A stretch of DNA of 5,216 bases from Candidatus Woesearchaeota archaeon (GTDB lineage: Archaea > Nanobdellota > Nanobdellia > Woesearchaeales > UBA12501), in the NCBI GenBank assembly GCA_016177315.1, contig JACOVN010000004.1, positions 1 through 5,216 on the forward strand, written 5' to 3'. Each line of letters opens with the position of its first letter. The stretch's first letter is position 1. The translations under genes were made by a program, and so were the position numbers. The notes beneath the pieces were generated by a model. That model was given only the letters and a program-made list of their open reading frames with translations. It made no database searches and had not been told where the DNA came from. Of this stretch, positions 5,213-5,216 are shown piece after piece.

Positions 5213-5216
5213 TAAA

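Noticed and set aside
1..5216. Search for CRISPR arrays, tRNA/rRNA genes, transposases, terminal inverted repeats and attachment sites
   Set aside because: No regularly spaced repeats, no cloverleaf-like segments and no transposase or integrase motifs were seen.

Overview
The window looks like a piece of an archaeal chromosome, most likely from an uncultivated DPANN-type lineage (Woesearchaeota/Pacearchaeota-like). This placement rests on gene content and promoter style and is an inference. Supporting points: a multi-domain S-layer-type surface protein with an N-terminal signal peptide and one C-terminal membrane anchor; a secreted beta-propeller-like protein with a short N-terminal Cys-pair motif; a proteasome/HslV-fold Ntn-hydrolase; BRE/TATA-like boxes at archaeal spacing; at least one apparently leaderless gene; and T-rich tracts after stop codons. 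No bacterial -35/-10 pair, RNA gene, mobile element or CRISPR array was found.

Layout: (1) 25-1257, minus strand, a secreted or membrane-tethered beta-propeller-like protein. (2) 1258-1326, a compact spacer holding the T-tract that ends gene 2 and the promoter of gene 1. (3) 1327-2286, minus strand, a proteasome-like N-terminal-nucleophile hydrolase with an internal insertion and a C-terminal extension. An in-frame ATG at 2439 also exists, but promoter placement favours 2286. (4) 2287-2529, an AT-rich divergent control region with two promoters, overlapping dyad symmetries and a Shine-Dalgarno site. (5) 2530-4524, plus strand, the S-layer-type protein. (6) 4566-5162, plus strand, a cytosolic protein I do not recognise. 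(7) 5163-5216, a T/pyrimidine-rich tail, probably a terminator.

How the genes fit together: genes 1 and 5 both make cell-surface products, while genes 3 and 6 make soluble intracellular ones. Each gene seems to have its own promoter, so this is a cluster of small transcription units and not one operon. The exception is the S-layer gene and the last gene, which have no T-tract between them and may be partly co-transcribed. No known multi-gene system is evident. The most unusual items are the variant proteasome-like peptidase and the orphan last gene.
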